A stretch of DNA of 64,000 nucleotides from Piliocolobus tephrosceles (GCF_002776525.5 NC_045449.1:120369-184368); one strand, 5' to 3'; counted from the first letter of the stretch, positions 24,728 through 36,110 are shown. Numbers and translations are program-made. Notes: generated by a model not told the origin, from the sequence alone.

Positions 24728-24992
24728 TCAGAAGCAGACAGAGGCAGCCAGGAGATGGGTCTTCCAGGGTGCAGGGACTAAAAGTGTCCCTTGGGAGGTG
24801 GGGGACCAGAGCAGAGTCACTAAAATCAGGCTGGCGAGGGGATTTTCCACCTGGGAAAGGAGGCTGAAATCAGCAGGGTCCCACCCTGGGACTACAGCAT
24901 ATATAAGGAACTGAGCTCAGAGGAAGGCACACCGGCAGCAGCAGGGCCTGGCCAAGCTGTGGCGGCTGGGGTGAGGCTCTGGGAATAATCCC
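24728..24992. repeat. 265-bp low-copy direct repeat, copy 1
   Basis: Aligns over its full length, without indels, to 26377-26641, with about 23 differences by my count (about 9%). Contains a TATA-like 'catatataagg' near 24898. I do not recognise it as a named repeat. Confidence 0.9.
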
Positions 24993-26376
24993 AAGCCGCT
25001 CCCAAAGCTCCCAAAGCAGAGGGGCCGAGGCTCAGATTGCCCCCTGGTAACACAGACAGCAACCCCACCCTGATGGCCTCCGGAACATCTCACCAGCACT
25101 CAACTCACTCCAGAGAAAATACGTACAATTCTGGCCAGAGACGATGGAAGCAAAGCACGAAAAGAAAGGAAGATAAGAGGCCTTGAGCAGAGCACTCCAA
25201 GAGTTTTCATCAGAAAACCCAAGTTCTTCCATTAGGATTTGGCTTTTGCGGGGAGACAGAACTCCACATTTTTATCAGACTCAGAACCAGTTTAAAATCT
25301 GACATTTTAAATGTCCTTTCTGGTTCGTTATCTCTTCATGATGATTAGACATTTTTCTAAGAAGAAAGGGCATTAGGGAACCAATGACGCCAGCCTTCCC
25401 ACACCCCAAAAGCAGCCAGAAAAATCCAGCACATGTGTCTGGTACCCACAGGTACCCAGGCTCACATACCATGAACATGCTCCCGGCCCCATCCATTCCT
25501 GCTAACTGTGCACCACATGCCTGGTGCTGCAGAGAGGGAACACCCTTGATCTTTTAGAGGCTAAGTTTTATCAGCTTCTAAAAATTCAAGCACAAAGACA
25601 TAGCGTAACACACAGCCTCATATTCTCTGCCTTAGGAAAGATAAGAAAATTCATCCTAAGCTATTTCAGACTTTTCTGGGCACTGGAGCACTCTGGAGAT
25701 GAAGACAGGCTGGTGGTAGCTCAGGACTGTTACGGAGTGTGAGGGTGACTCATGAGGGGGACGGACAGCCCTTGACTACATTATTAAATTTGCTAAATTT
25801 GTCTTTCCTTCCATTCACCTTCTTTTCCTTCAAAGATCCTTCACTTCTGCCCTCCCGCAGCTCAGCCGTGACCATCATTTCATCCCACGAAGTGGCTCCC
25901 CGTGACCATCATTTCATCCCACAAAATGATGTTTTAAGGAATTTCTTCTTCCATGGACCACAAGCACCGTCAAAGGGACCTCCTGAAGATTAGAAGGACC
26001 TCAAGTTCAAAGGCGAGATTTCTGGCTGAGGAGGAAGGGAGGCCTCTCATAGTTGTGGAATGTCTACTCTATGCCGGAGGTTTCGCCCACCGGACAATCT
26101 TACTGAATTCTCACAGCAACTCTGCAGAGCGGGCGTTATTAACTCCATCTGGGGATGAGGAGTCAGGGACTTCCAGCAAGACAGAAGGATAGCAACCCTG
26201 TGAGGCCCTGCCTGTGGCTTTTCCTCTTCCAAAGACACGGCAATAATAGAGGAAAATGTTTTCACAACAGCAGCAGCAAGTCAACGTGCGCAAAAAAGAT
26301 CTGTATCTCCGTGGATCAGAAATTCAAAGTATTTACCATTTTGAGGGGTGAAGGCACAGCCTGCTGAGCTCTGGGC

Positions 26377-26641
26377 TCAGAAGCAGACACAGGCTGCTGG
26401 GAGATGGGTCTTCCAGGGTGCAGGGACTAAAAGTGTCCGTTGGGAGGTGGGGGACCGGAGCAGAGTCCCTAAAATCAGGCTGGCGAGGGGATTTTCCACC
26501 TGGGAAAGGAGGCTGAAATCAGCAGGGTCCTGTGCCGGGACTACAGCACATACAAGGAAATGAGCTCAGAGGCAAGCAAGCCGACAGCAGCAGGGCCGGG
26601 CCAAGCTGTCGCGGCCGGGGTGAGGCTCTGGGAATAATCCC
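26377..26641. repeat. 265-bp low-copy direct repeat, copy 2
   Basis: Second copy of the element at 24728, same orientation, 1.65 kb away. The TATA-like box is changed here to 'cacatacaagg'. Flanking sequences of the two copies are unrelated. Confidence 0.9.
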
Positions 26642-26673
26642 GGTATCACCATGGATAGGCAGCTCGCCACAAA

Positions 26674-26725
26674 CCCAGGACGCCTGGCTCAGCACCGAGC
26701 AACCCAGGACGCCTGGCTCAGCACG
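26674..26725. repeat. Short tandem duplication (about 26 bp x2)
   Basis: 'aacccaggacgcctggctca' occurs at about 26674 and again about 27 bp later. Confidence 0.85.
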
Positions 26726-27429
26726 GGGCAAACCCGGACCCAGGTGGGAGCAGCTGCAAAGCTATCCAGCTAGAAGAGCTGGGTGGGAAAGAGAGAGAAG
26801 GGACCATTATCACACAAGATGAGAGTGCAAACCACAATTCCAAAACACCCGAGGAAAACTAACCCTAAGAAAGACACCAAAGGGGAGGTGACCTCCAGGA
26901 AAGACTTAGTGACTTGGAAGGCGGTATCGAGGAACTCACCGGGAAGTATCGCAGAAAGATAAAGAAATAAACAAGAAAGAGCCGTGGGGGATGGTTGAGG
27001 GGCTCTAAAATGTATCCAGCAGGATTTCCAGAGAGGAGAGGAGGAACGGCAGAGGAGCCATATCCAAAGACATCGTGACGGAGAAATTTTCAGAACTGAA
27101 GTGTTTTGTGGACCCTCAGATGAAAAGTACATACGATGTGACAAGCGAGATTTAAAAAGTTCACAAACCCCCATCTGGAAGACCAGCTGCAGGCCTCCTC
27201 ACCCCTCACATGCTGTCCCCGCCCTGCCCCCCAGGGCACTTCCCAGGAGCTACCTGCCACGTCCTGCCGTGTTGGCTCCATTCCGACCTGGCACAGGGAG
27301 ATTCTGACCATCCCTGCCCGTCTGCCACTCCCCAGAGTCCTCGCTGAGCCTCGACTTCCTTCCCTCAAATGGGGCTGGAACTAGAACCGCGCACCATAGC
27401 AGCAGCCAGGGCTTCGGGCGGCATCGTGA

Positions 27430-27640
27430 CGGCAGACCACGCTGAGTTCGGTTTCCGGCTCCCGACTAACTGGCTCGGTGCTCACAGGTTACCTAACCTC
27501 TTGTGTCTTTATTTCCCCATCAGGAAAAGGGGATGAGAATCGCACCACCGGGGTTGTGTAGAGATGAAATGAATTCACACACGCAAGGAACTTACGGCAG
27601 TTCCAGGCACACAGTCAACATTCACCCTGGGGTAGCGACA
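27430..27640 (-). repeat. MIR remnant
   Basis: 'ggttacctaacctcttgtgt', 'tttccccatcaggaaaaggg' and 'gtgtagagatgaaatgaatt' follow the MIR pattern read in antisense. Confidence 0.5.
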
Positions 27641-27667
27641 ACCATTCCCGTAACACCAGCCCCCACA

Positions 27668-27677
27668 NNNNNNNNNN
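27668..27677. other. Assembly gap (10 N)
   Basis: Ten N within CA-rich sequence between a MIR remnant and GC-rich intron. Confidence 0.95.
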
Positions 27678-27858
27678 ACAAACACCACACGCTCTCACAC
27701 CCACAGCGCGGGGCTTCCCGCTGAAACCTCGGACGCTCCCAGCTGTAGAACCTGCCACCCCTGCATGGGGGAGGGGGCCGGCCGGCAGGCTGTTCCTCCG
27801 CTCCTTTCCCCGCTGGGTGGTCAGTTCTTCCTTGACCTCCGGAGAAACCCCTTCCAGT

Positions 27859-27970
27859 GACCATCCACCCACCCCCATCTGAAAGCACATCTGCCCCAGC
27901 CACCCCTTTCCACCACCACCACCCTGACCGTCCACCCATCCCCATCTGAGAACACATCCGCCCTGCCCAG
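27859..27970. repeat. Imperfect 67-bp duplication
   Basis: 'gaccatccacccacccccat' at 27859 and 'gaccgtccacccatccccat' at 27926 begin two diverged copies. It lies next to the 23-bp repeat at 27971. Confidence 0.8.
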
Positions 27971-28045
27971 CCCTCCCCACCGCCGCCTGGACACCCTCCC
28001 CACCGCCGCCTGGACACCCTCCCCACCGCCGCCTGGACGCCCTAC
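27971..28045. repeat. 23-bp G-rich (minus strand) tandem repeat running into the RPH3AL donor
   Basis: Three identical-looking units starting 'ccctccccaccgccgcctgg' at 27971, 27994 and 28017. The next unit position, 28040, reads 'ccctacc', whose reverse complement contains the exon's splice donor GTAGGG. Confidence 0.95.
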
Positions 28046-28132
28046 CTCTCTTTGCTCACTGCAGATCTTACACAGCCACAGGGGCCGCTTCTGGCCAGGG
28101 GAGGCCTCGATCCCACACTTGGTGCAGACTTT
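28046..28132 (-). CDS. RPH3AL: RPH3AL (Noc2) fourth coding exon: second half of the FYVE-related zinc finger
   Basis: This 87-nt, phase 0-0 exon encodes KVCTKCGIEASPGQKRPLWL then CKICSEQRE (residues 118-146). Cys120, Cys123, Cys138 and Cys141 complete the eight-cysteine finger of the Rab-binding domain begun in the previous exon. The acceptor is CTCTCTTGTAG (AG at 28134-28133). The donor is GAG|GTAGGG (28045-28044), immediately followed in the intron by a G-rich 23-bp tandem repeat. Because both ends are in phase 0, skipping this exon would keep the frame but remove half of the zinc ligands. The following exon, expected to encode a SGAWFF-type motif, is not found between here and position 1, so at least 28 kb of intron follows. 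Confidence 0.95.
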
Positions 28133-28995
28133 CTACAAGAGAGAGGACATGAGGTTGTAAAGACGGCAGCCGCTTCCTCCGCCACCAAGGGACTCAGGCA
28201 ACTGTAACGAAGAGACACTTGGCATCTCGTGCTGCAGGACAGAAGGAACCCATCACCCCAAAGGCACAGATCATCTAACACTCCTTAGCCGGCTTTGGAC
28301 GTAACAGACGGCCCCATCCACGGACCTCCACGATACCGACTCCCCCAGAGTTCGGTTCTGTTAGAGTCACAGCGAGGAAGCTGAGCTTGCTGACATTCAC
28401 AGCTGCACCGTGTTTGACAGCAAAGAACCGGAAACCACCGAGACGCCCAGCGCCGGGGGAGGGTCCAGGCACACACGACGGCAGATGATCTGGGCTTCAC
28501 ACAGCAGGTCGCGGTGCTACCTGGAAATGGGGCAGGAAACAATGTGCTTCACCAAAGAAACAGACATTCACGTAAAATCGTACCCAAAACTCGCCTGCGG
28601 GCCAGACACATCGGAAGACGCAATCGTGAGAAACACTCATAACAACGTGAGCGCTTCCCTCACACCAAGCCCCGCTCAGTGACCCTAGTGCCCCAGTTAC
28701 GTCAACTTCGGGCCCACGTTACAGGTGAGGAACCTGGAGCTTGGCAGAGCCTGAGGGTGTGCGCAGGTCCACATGGCAACCATGGATTCAGGTCGGACTC
28801 TAGAGATATTTTATCATGTTTTCTGGACACAGAAATAGCCAGAATCTAGAATCTACAGTCTGCTGACGTGCTGGGCCATCCAAGACCCCAAGCCCAGGCG
28901 CTTCATGAGAACCGGAAAGGGGCTGTGCTTTAAGCAAGGTTGATTAAGCTCATAACTTATAAATACAATTAGTGTTGCTTAAAAACAAGACTATG

Positions 28996-29431
28996 GGCCG
29001 GGCGCGGTGGCTCACGCCTGTAATCCGAGCACTTTGGGAGACCGAGGCGGGTGGATCACAAGGTCAGAAGATCAAGACCATCCTGGCTAACACGGTGAAA
29101 TCCCGTCTCTACTAAAAATACAAAAAATTAGCCGGGCGAGGTAGCGGGCGCCTGTAGTCCCAGCTACTCGGGAGGCTGAGGCAGGAGAATGGCGTAAATC
29201 TGGGAGGTGGAGCTTGCAGTCAGCCGAGATCCGGCCACTGCACTCCAGCCTGGGCAACAGAACGAGACNNNNNNNNNNNNNNNNNNNNNNNNNNNNNNNN
29301 NNNNNNNNNNNNNNNNNNNNNNNNNNNNNNNNNNNNNNNNNNNNNNNNNNNNNNNNNNNNNNNNNNNNTGGTGCCACGGCACTCCAGCCTGGGCAACAGA
29401 ACGAGACTCCGTCTCAAAAAAAAAAAAAAAC
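28996..29431 (+). mobile_element. Alu (Y-like), sense, split by an assembly gap
   Basis: Left part 28996-29268 is a nearly complete Alu ('ggccgggcgcggtggctcac' to 'gggcaacagaacgagac'). After 100 N, 29369-29431 repeats the 3' end and adds the A-tail. Flanks AAACAAGACTATG and AAACAAAACTACG look like one target-site duplication, so a single insertion is likely. Confidence 0.9.
29269..29368. other. Assembly gap (100 N) with duplicated flanks
   Basis: The last 28 bases before the gap (29241-29268) are identical to 29380-29407 after it, implying an unmerged contig overlap. Confidence 0.95.
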
Positions 29432-29778
29432 AAAACTACGTCCTGAGAAAAGGCACTGTTAGGTGATCGCACCATTTTGCAAATACCACATGGAGCACAC
29501 AGACACGCACGGAGATGGTACAGCCGACTGCACACCCAGGCTGCAAACCTGTATGACGTGCTACTGCACCGAACGCTGCAGGCAACTGTGACACAGCGGA
29601 AGGTATTTCTGTATCTAAATATATCGTAGAAATGGTACAGTAAGAATGTGGTGTGATAATGGTGTAGGACATTTGTTGGCCAAAACATCATTATGGGATG
29701 CGTGACTGGACTTCTGTTGCCTCCCCTGAACGTGTGGCAACAAGCAGAGGTGGGACAGGCCAGAGGCAGCACGCTGGG

Positions 29779-29909
29779 GCTGAGGTAGATCTGCTGGGGC
29801 CGAGGTGGATCTGCCGGGGCTAAGGTGGATCTGCTGGGAGGCTGAGGTGGATCTGCTGGGAGGCTGAGGTGGATCTGCTGGGGCTGAGGTGGATCTGCTG
29901 GGGCTGAGG
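29779..29909. repeat. 20-22-bp minisatellite, six copies
   Basis: Units like GCTGAGGTGGATCTGCTGGG starting at 29779, 29799, 29819, 29841, 29863 and 29883. On the minus strand the array reads as repeated Pro-Ala-Asp-Pro-type codons, which makes a spurious open frame. Confidence 0.95.
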
Positions 29910-29961
29910 CCGGCTCCAGGCTGACCCCGGCAGAGTCTGATTCAGCGATAGCTGGCGATGC

Positions 29962-30109
29962 CTCAGGACTGGTGCCCCAGCCCATCCATCTTTCTGCCAC
30001 ACAGAAGCCACGCGGTCCCTGCATGGGTGGGGGCTCTCAGGACTGGTGCCCCAGCCCATCCATCTTTCTGCCACACAGAAGCCATGCGGTCCTTGCGTGG
30101 GTGGGGACT
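29962..30109. repeat. 74-bp tandem duplication
   Basis: Two copies beginning 'ctcaggactggtgccccagc' at 29962 and 30036, differing at a few positions. Confidence 0.95.
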
Positions 30110-31224
30110 CTCTGCAGCCCCCCGCCGAAGGAAGGTGGCATCTGTTGCTCGGCCTTTTTTGCAGGCTGCCAACTCAGCAAGGAGCACACCTCTCCACGGC
30201 GAGGAAAAAGGTCACCAACTTGGCTTCCGTGTCGAGCGTGTGGAGGTCACTGGCCTGATCGGGCGGCTGAGCTCAGTGCCCCCGGGGAGCGGGGAGCAAG
30301 CTCGCGGGGGACGGAAGCTATGACATATTCCTGCGGGGGACGGATTTGCTACCATCCAATGGTCAGGTTCGAGAAATGTCACCTCTCTTTTAATTCTCCA
30401 AATAAAATGCAATCTGCTCCAAGCTCCTGTCCCTCTGGGTGGCAGGAAAATCTGCCCAAGCCTCGGCCACACTTAGGGCCCCTTTCCAAGCTCTCAGGAA
30501 GGTCCCAGGCTTGGGGTGTTTGATGGCCTAGCCCATCGGCAGAGGGTCCCCTGAGCACTGTCCACACACCTCACTGCTGGCCTGCTTGCTTCCCAAGCTC
30601 CCGTGGCCCCTCGAGGGGGGCGGGCGGGAGCACGTGGCCATGTCTGTGCCAGTCTTGGGTCTGGGACTGTTGCTAGGCTGGGCTTCAGCCCCTCCGAGGA
30701 CTGTCCCCCTGGAACCCTAGGCCACCATCCCTCACAAAGTCCGGTGACTCTCCCCTTCTGCAAGAGAGCAGCCTCTCTCCAGCCTCCCACCCTTCGCTCC
30801 CAATCTTTCTACCTCTACAACAGGGACCCCATCAACCCGTGAGGCGGCTTCCAGAACCACAGCGTGGCCTCTCCTCTCTGGGTAAAGGAGGAAGAAGGGA
30901 GGCACTGACGCTCATTAGCTCTGTTTTCCTTGCAGATTCCCAGCATCGCTGTGTACACGGGAACAGGCGGACACAAGTGTGTCCCTCGGAGACGTGAGCT
31001 CTGCCTTCTGCACTCTTTACACAGGCACAGGCTGAGAACCGCTCACCTTACAAACACCCAGAGTGCCCTGCCCTGCGCAGGCTGCTGAACGAGATGATGG
31101 TGCGGGAACAGGAGGGATCAAACACCCACGGCACAGTCAGCACCAGAGCCCAGGACCAGACCAGGGACCACAGCCGAGGTATTGGACCAGGGACCACGGC
31201 CCAGGCCACGGAGTAAGAGGGAGG

Positions 31225-31335
31225 CGGGTGTTCTGATCCCCACTGTACAGATGAAAAAACAAAAGCTCAGGGACGGTTCCGGCTGCCCGAGGTCACACGG
31301 CTCGTTGGGGGTAAAGCGGGATCTTTGCTCAGATC
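31225..31335 (+). repeat. MIR remnant
   Basis: 'ccccactgtacagatgaaaa' followed by 'ctgcccgaggtcacacggct' is a typical MIR core. Confidence 0.6.
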
Positions 31336-31721
31336 TCAGGAGAGTTGGTCACACCCTCCCCTGCCCTGGTGCCAGGCTGGCGGCACCGCTCTCCAGAGAA
31401 CTGCTTCTGCTCAGGCGGGTCCCCGGGGACGTGGTGATGGCTCTCAAGGGGCAGAGAAGGTGCCAGGGGCTGAGCCTGGGAAAAAGCTTTGCTGGGGCCG
31501 TGGGTGTGGCCTGATGCTGGCTCCAGGAGCAACGGCCCAGGCTGGGGAGTCTGGCCCTTCCCTCCGTGCTGTCTCCCAGTGCGGGGGGAGAGGTTTCCAG
31601 CTGTCAGCACAAAGCCCCGCGGCCTCCCACTGCACCCCACAGGCGCCCTCACAGCTGGGCCTCTGCCCTGCGCACGCAGCCAAGGGGGAGGGGACAGCCT
31701 CTGCCCCCTCTCAGTCAGTTC

Positions 31722-32058
31722 AGGCTGCCGTAACGAACACCACAGACTGAGTGGCTGAAACAACAGAAGCGTGTGTGTTACATGTGCAGAGGCCTGACGG
31801 CCCCGGTTGGGTGCTGACACGGCAAGTTCTGGGGCAGGCTCTTCCTGGCGTACACATGGCAGCTTCTCGCTGTGCCCTCCCGTGGTGGAGAGTGAGGTCT
31901 GGCCTCCTCCTCCTCCGATAAGGACGCCAATCCCATCACAGGGACCCACCCTCGGGACCTCCTCTTCTCACCTCCCGAAGTCACCATCTCCAAACACCAC
32001 GTCAGAGCAAGGGCTTCCATGTAGGCATCTTGGGGTGACACAAACACTCAGTCCACAG
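31722..32058 (-). repeat. MLT1-type MaLR LTR, antisense
   Basis: Begins 'caggctgccgtaacgaacac' and 'cacagactgagtggctgaaa' and ends near 'acactcagtccacagc', the reverse-complement order of an MLT1 LTR. Confidence 0.7.
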
Positions 32059-32269
32059 CAGCCCCCGACCAGGACTGGGATCCTCTCTCTGCTTTTGTAC
32101 TCGGGAGCCCCAGAAATGGGAGCATCATCGTCTCTCAGCCCTGGAGCCGTCTACAGCCCTCCGTCCTCCTGAGTCTGCACCTCACGCCGTCCTGCACTGG
32201 AACCAAGTCCAGTTCCTGAAACGTGGCTCTCAGCTCCTTCCGAAGCCGCACGGCGCTGTGCACAGGTTT

Positions 32270-32400
32270 AGGGGGCGGCAGACCTGGGTGGGCCCAGGGC
32301 AAGCTACCAAAGCCTCTCTAAACCTCAGACATTCTCATCCGTGAAGTGGGATAACACTTACACCCTTGAGTTGTTTTGAGGATCAACGTAAGAGCCACTT
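32270..32400 (-). repeat. MIR remnant
   Basis: 'taaacctcagacattctcat' and 'gaggatcaacgtaagagcca' follow antisense MIR. Confidence 0.5.
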
Positions 32401-34004
32401 GATGAACGGCAGCTGCAGTTATCACGAATGCAGCCCTCGCACCGCGTTCTGCAGCCTGGCACGATGTTCCTCTAGTCCCGCACGATCGAACACGCTAGCC
32501 GCCAGCTGCCGGTGGCTATTTAAATGCAAGCTGATTACAATTAAATAAAATGAAAAACAGCACTGGGACCACACTGACCCCACTGCAGATACTCCGTTGC
32601 CTCGCGTGGCCGGTGGCTACTGCGTGGGACAGGACAGAAATACATTTTCATCCTCACCGTGAGGTTCTGCAGGACAGCGCTGGGCCGGAGGACCCTGCCC
32701 TCAGTCTCGCCACTCAACCTGCCACCAGCCTGCTCCCCCTGCCCCCCTACAGCTTCCAATCAGATGAATGCACTCACGTGCTGCCCCTCAGCACAGCTCT
32801 ATCTCCACCCCCACCCCATCCAGCGCTCCCCGCCCCCCCCAATCCACTGATCCACGTCACCATCACCTGCTGGGCACCCGTGAGGGGCACAGGCCTGGCT
32901 TGAGAGGACACGGACGAACAGGGTGGGGCCCAGGCCCTAAACACTTGCTCCGACGTCCCCCTGCCGCTGCCGCGGGGAGCTCGGCTGCCCTGTGGGGGTT
33001 TTTGAGGGACAAGTGTCCACGTGTCTCACTGATGAAACAGGGTGCTGTGGGGGGCAGGGACAGAAAGCAGGAGGGTGTCCACGGAACTGGGTCCTGTTTC
33101 CACTCACAGACCATGAGGACACGGAGCCCGCGGATCTGGGGACAGGAGCAGCGTGGACCAGTCACCCTCCAGAGGTTCGGTGAAGGGCCCAGGAACCTCC
33201 GCTTTCCCCGTAAGGTCTGGTGCTGTCCCCGCTCCCCGGGCCCCAGCAGGAGCTTGTGGTTGGCCAGGTGGAGAGAACGATCCCGTCCCACCTCGGGCAG
33301 CCTGTTTCCCGCTACCAACCATCACTGGTGACACCTACGGTCAGTTCTCCACGTCTCAGTCATCCCCAGCTTCCTTCAGTGTCTGGCTGGCAGGGGGCAC
33401 AGGGCGCTCCCAGGAGGCAAAGGCTACGGAAAGATGACGTGCTCCCATTCAAATAACACATCACTGCTGCTCCAGTAAATCTCAGGTCAGTAAGACAGTA
33501 ATGAGCCGCCTCTTAAGGGCTTGATCTTTGTTCCCAGGTTCCAATAAACAGGTGATAATTTTTAAAACCCATGAGCGCACACAAGCCAGCCTGTACATCA
33601 GCTTGGTGCGAACGCAGCACTTCACAACCTCCGCTAAGGCCAGTCCTGGGGCCCGGGGTGGCCACTCACTTCCCTGCCTGAGACGGGCTTCCTTGGAGTG
33701 GATTTGCTCAGGGCACGGGAGTCCTGGCTTCCCGGGCTCGGCTGCCTCATGCACCCTGCAGCCTGGAACTGTGAGTGTTAAACCAACAAAACTGGGCCTC
33801 ACCCAGGGCAGAAGCCACACGACTCCAGGCCTTCAGACCGTGCACCCTCTCTCCCCACTCCCGTCTCAGTCCCTCCATGAGCTTCTTTTGCAAAGAAACG
33901 TACATTCTCCCTACCCCCAAGAACACAGGAAAGGGGGTTCCCCAGGGACCGCCCATGGGACACAGGCTTTGGGGCTGGAGAGAGCAGGGTGTGCCGTTGC
34001 GAGG

Positions 34005-34145
34005 CAACCTTGGACTTGGGACTCACCTTCTCTGAGCCTCGTTTCCTCATCTGTAGGTCGCCGGTAACAGGTCCCCCTCCCTCCCCCCGCAGGCTGCAGA
34101 TGAGGTGATGGAGGGAGACGGTCATGAAAGTGCTTAGCATCACAA
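34005..34145 (-). repeat. MIR remnant
   Basis: 'tctgagcctcgtttcctcat' followed by 'ctgtaggtcgc' and 'gtgcttagcatcac' follow antisense MIR. Confidence 0.5.
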
Positions 34146-34339
34146 AAGGTTAGGCAGGCAGCAACCTCAGACCTTTATAGCCACACCCGTCTCGGTGAAG
34201 GCGAACAGCATCTGTTACTCACACAAGCCACAACCCAGAGCTCATACTGGGCCCCCATCCTCCCTCCCTCCTGCCCAGATAATCCGTCTCCAAGAATTCA
34301 GATCTCTCTCCAACCCGTGAATTCCCCTGCAGCCCTGTC

Positions 34340-34980
34340 CCTGATCTCTGCTGCCAGCGCTCATACCCACACCAAGGCCGCCCAGCAGATCTCCCTACCC
34401 GACCGCGGCTGTCCTCCAACTGCTTCCCAACATGGCAGCCAGGGCAGTCTTCTCAAGACGCAAATCTCCTCGTGCCACTTCTCCCATCCCTCCCAACGTA
34501 AAAGCCATCGGAGGCTCCCTGCTGCTCTGGGGTGACCACCACCCACTTCGGAAGGCGTTCGGGCTGGCCCTGCTCTACTTCCCCGTCCTCCACACTCAGC
34601 TCCAGCCGCGTGGGCCTTTTGTCAGCCCCTGGTCCTTCTGCCACAGGGCCTTTGCACGTGCTGCCCCCTCTGTCTGGGATGCACTTGACCACGCTGTCTC
34701 CTCATTAACCTACGCAGTCCTCAGACCTCAGCAAGCACCACGTCTTCAAGGAAGCCTTGCGCGACTCCTTCCGCGGGAAGAGCCTCCAGAATGGGTTCCT
34801 GTCTCTTCTCCGCTGTCCAGGTTGTGATTTCACCCTCCGCTGTGTGCTGTAGGGCTCCTGTCACTTCCCCCGCTGGGCTGTCAGCTCCCCGAGGGCAGAG
34901 GCCACTTCCAGTTCTGTTCACCTTCCCGCTCCCCGCGCCTGGCACAATGGTATTTACAGAAGAACGGAATGAACAAACAG
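34340..34980 (+). repeat. L2 LINE fragment
   Basis: 'cacagggcctttgcacgtgc', 'tcttcaaggaagccttgcgc', 'gtcagctccccgagggcaga' and 'gcgcctggcacaatgg' lie in L2 3' end order. Open frames across it are fortuitous. Confidence 0.65.
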
Positions 34981-35110
34981 AAGCTACTTAAGATATTACA
35001 GTTGAAAAGGCGAGACAGGGTCCCTCCCGGAACATGCCAATCTGCTGGGAAGACAAGCTGCACGGAGGCGTGAAGGCGCTCGCTCCACGGCGCCAGGCAG
35101 GGCCCGACCG

Positions 35111-35177
35111 CGTCCACACGGAGCGATGCTGACCAGCAGGATTGATCACGTCCACACGGAGCGATGCTGACCAGCAG
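35111..35177. repeat. 38-bp tandem duplication
   Basis: 'cgtccacacggagcgatgct' then 'gaccagcag' occurs at 35111 and 35149. Confidence 0.95.
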
Positions 35178-35979
35178 AGCTGTGAGAGGCCACACCAGAG
35201 ACAGCCGCACACAGGGTGAGTGTCCAAGGAGGTGGGGTGGTGGCCAGGTGGCCTCATTCACAGGGTGTGGAGCATAAACTCAGGCTGGCCCAGCCACAGC
35301 GGAAATGATGCCAGGAGTTCTTCACTAAGGGTGGTGAGTGGGGATGTTTACCTGACCCTTCCCGTGACGGCTCCTGCCTGCCACCCCCAGGCTCACGCTG
35401 CGGCCGCCTACGTGTGCAGACCCGTTCCAAGGCCTGATCAGGCACCTTCCTCAACGTCCTTCTTATCCCGGTCACTTCAGTGATGCTTCTGCTTCCTGCA
35501 GTTCCCCATCCCACCCCTTCTCCTTCCAGACAGCACCCAGGAGTCAAAACACAACAGAACCGTCTGCCGGGCCGCTCCGAATTTCACGTGCGTCACACCC
35601 AAGCTGGCCTTCGAGTCCTCACCAGTCCATTTCATGATGCGGAATTCCAGCACGTTCCGTGGCGTGGTTCCCATGCTCCTACAGCTCAGAAGATGGGAAG
35701 GGGCTTAATGCCAACATGGGGGGAGGGAACGAAACTGCTCTGAAAGCAGACGCCGCCGTCTCACTGCAGCCGCGGTCTGCAGTCACTGGGTCACCGGCAA
35801 ACAGCCTCACACCCCTGGACGGAGCCTCACGCTCCTGGCTCCACAGTGTTACCATCCATCGCACGGAGAGGGCTAGGGTGAAACTGCGCTCAAACGTTCT
35901 GTCCAAGGAGGCCTGGAAAACGTACGCTGTGCTGTGCAAATGAACCCTGAAGATGGCTGGTTTAAACGTCTGGAGCTTC

Positions 35980-36075
35980 AATTCACACACATGTTTACTG
36001 TACTGTAGGGAAGGCATTGTTCTAAGAATGCTGAGAACAAACAAGACACGGCCCTTTGTCCTCAAAGAGTGTCCC
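35980..36075 (+). repeat. MIR-like remnant
   Basis: 'gaaggcattgttctaagaat' and 'gagaacaaacaagacacggc' resemble a MIR 5' half. Confidence 0.4.
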
Positions 36076-36110
36076 ATGGAACGGAGTCGTTTATCAACTA
36101 GCAAAACTTA

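Larger units (their letters stand above)
1..28045 (-). other. RPH3AL: RPH3AL intron following the zinc-finger exon (incomplete)
   Basis: No further exon could be recognised here: I looked for the conserved SGAWFF/KGLPK coding text and for an RIYTWARG-like stretch on the minus strand. The content is interspersed and tandem repeats, listed separately, in non-repetitive GC-rich intron sequence. Intervals where I see no recognisable feature include about 560-1110, 1740-2128, 2420-3140, 6135-7715, 9522-11600, 12000-13740, 18310-19980 (apart from small local duplications), 24995-26376 and 26730-27430. Confidence 0.75.

Noticed and set aside
24898..24910. TATA-like box as a true promoter of a separate gene
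   Set aside because: No open frame or exon with splice signals follows, and the second copy of the same 265-bp unit has lost the box. It is kept only as an observation about the repeat.
1..28000. Search for the next RPH3AL exon (SGAWFF-type motif)
   Set aside because: No matching reverse-complement text was seen. Sites with CACGTG or GGGGAGCC-like words were examined and did not extend into the expected protein, so the exon is taken to lie outside the window.
29164..30024. A 286-codon minus-strand open frame with a Pro-Ala-Asp-Pro repeat
   Set aside because: The repeat is the translated 20-22-bp minisatellite, and the frame also crosses an Alu and a 100-N gap. It is an artefact of tandem repetition.
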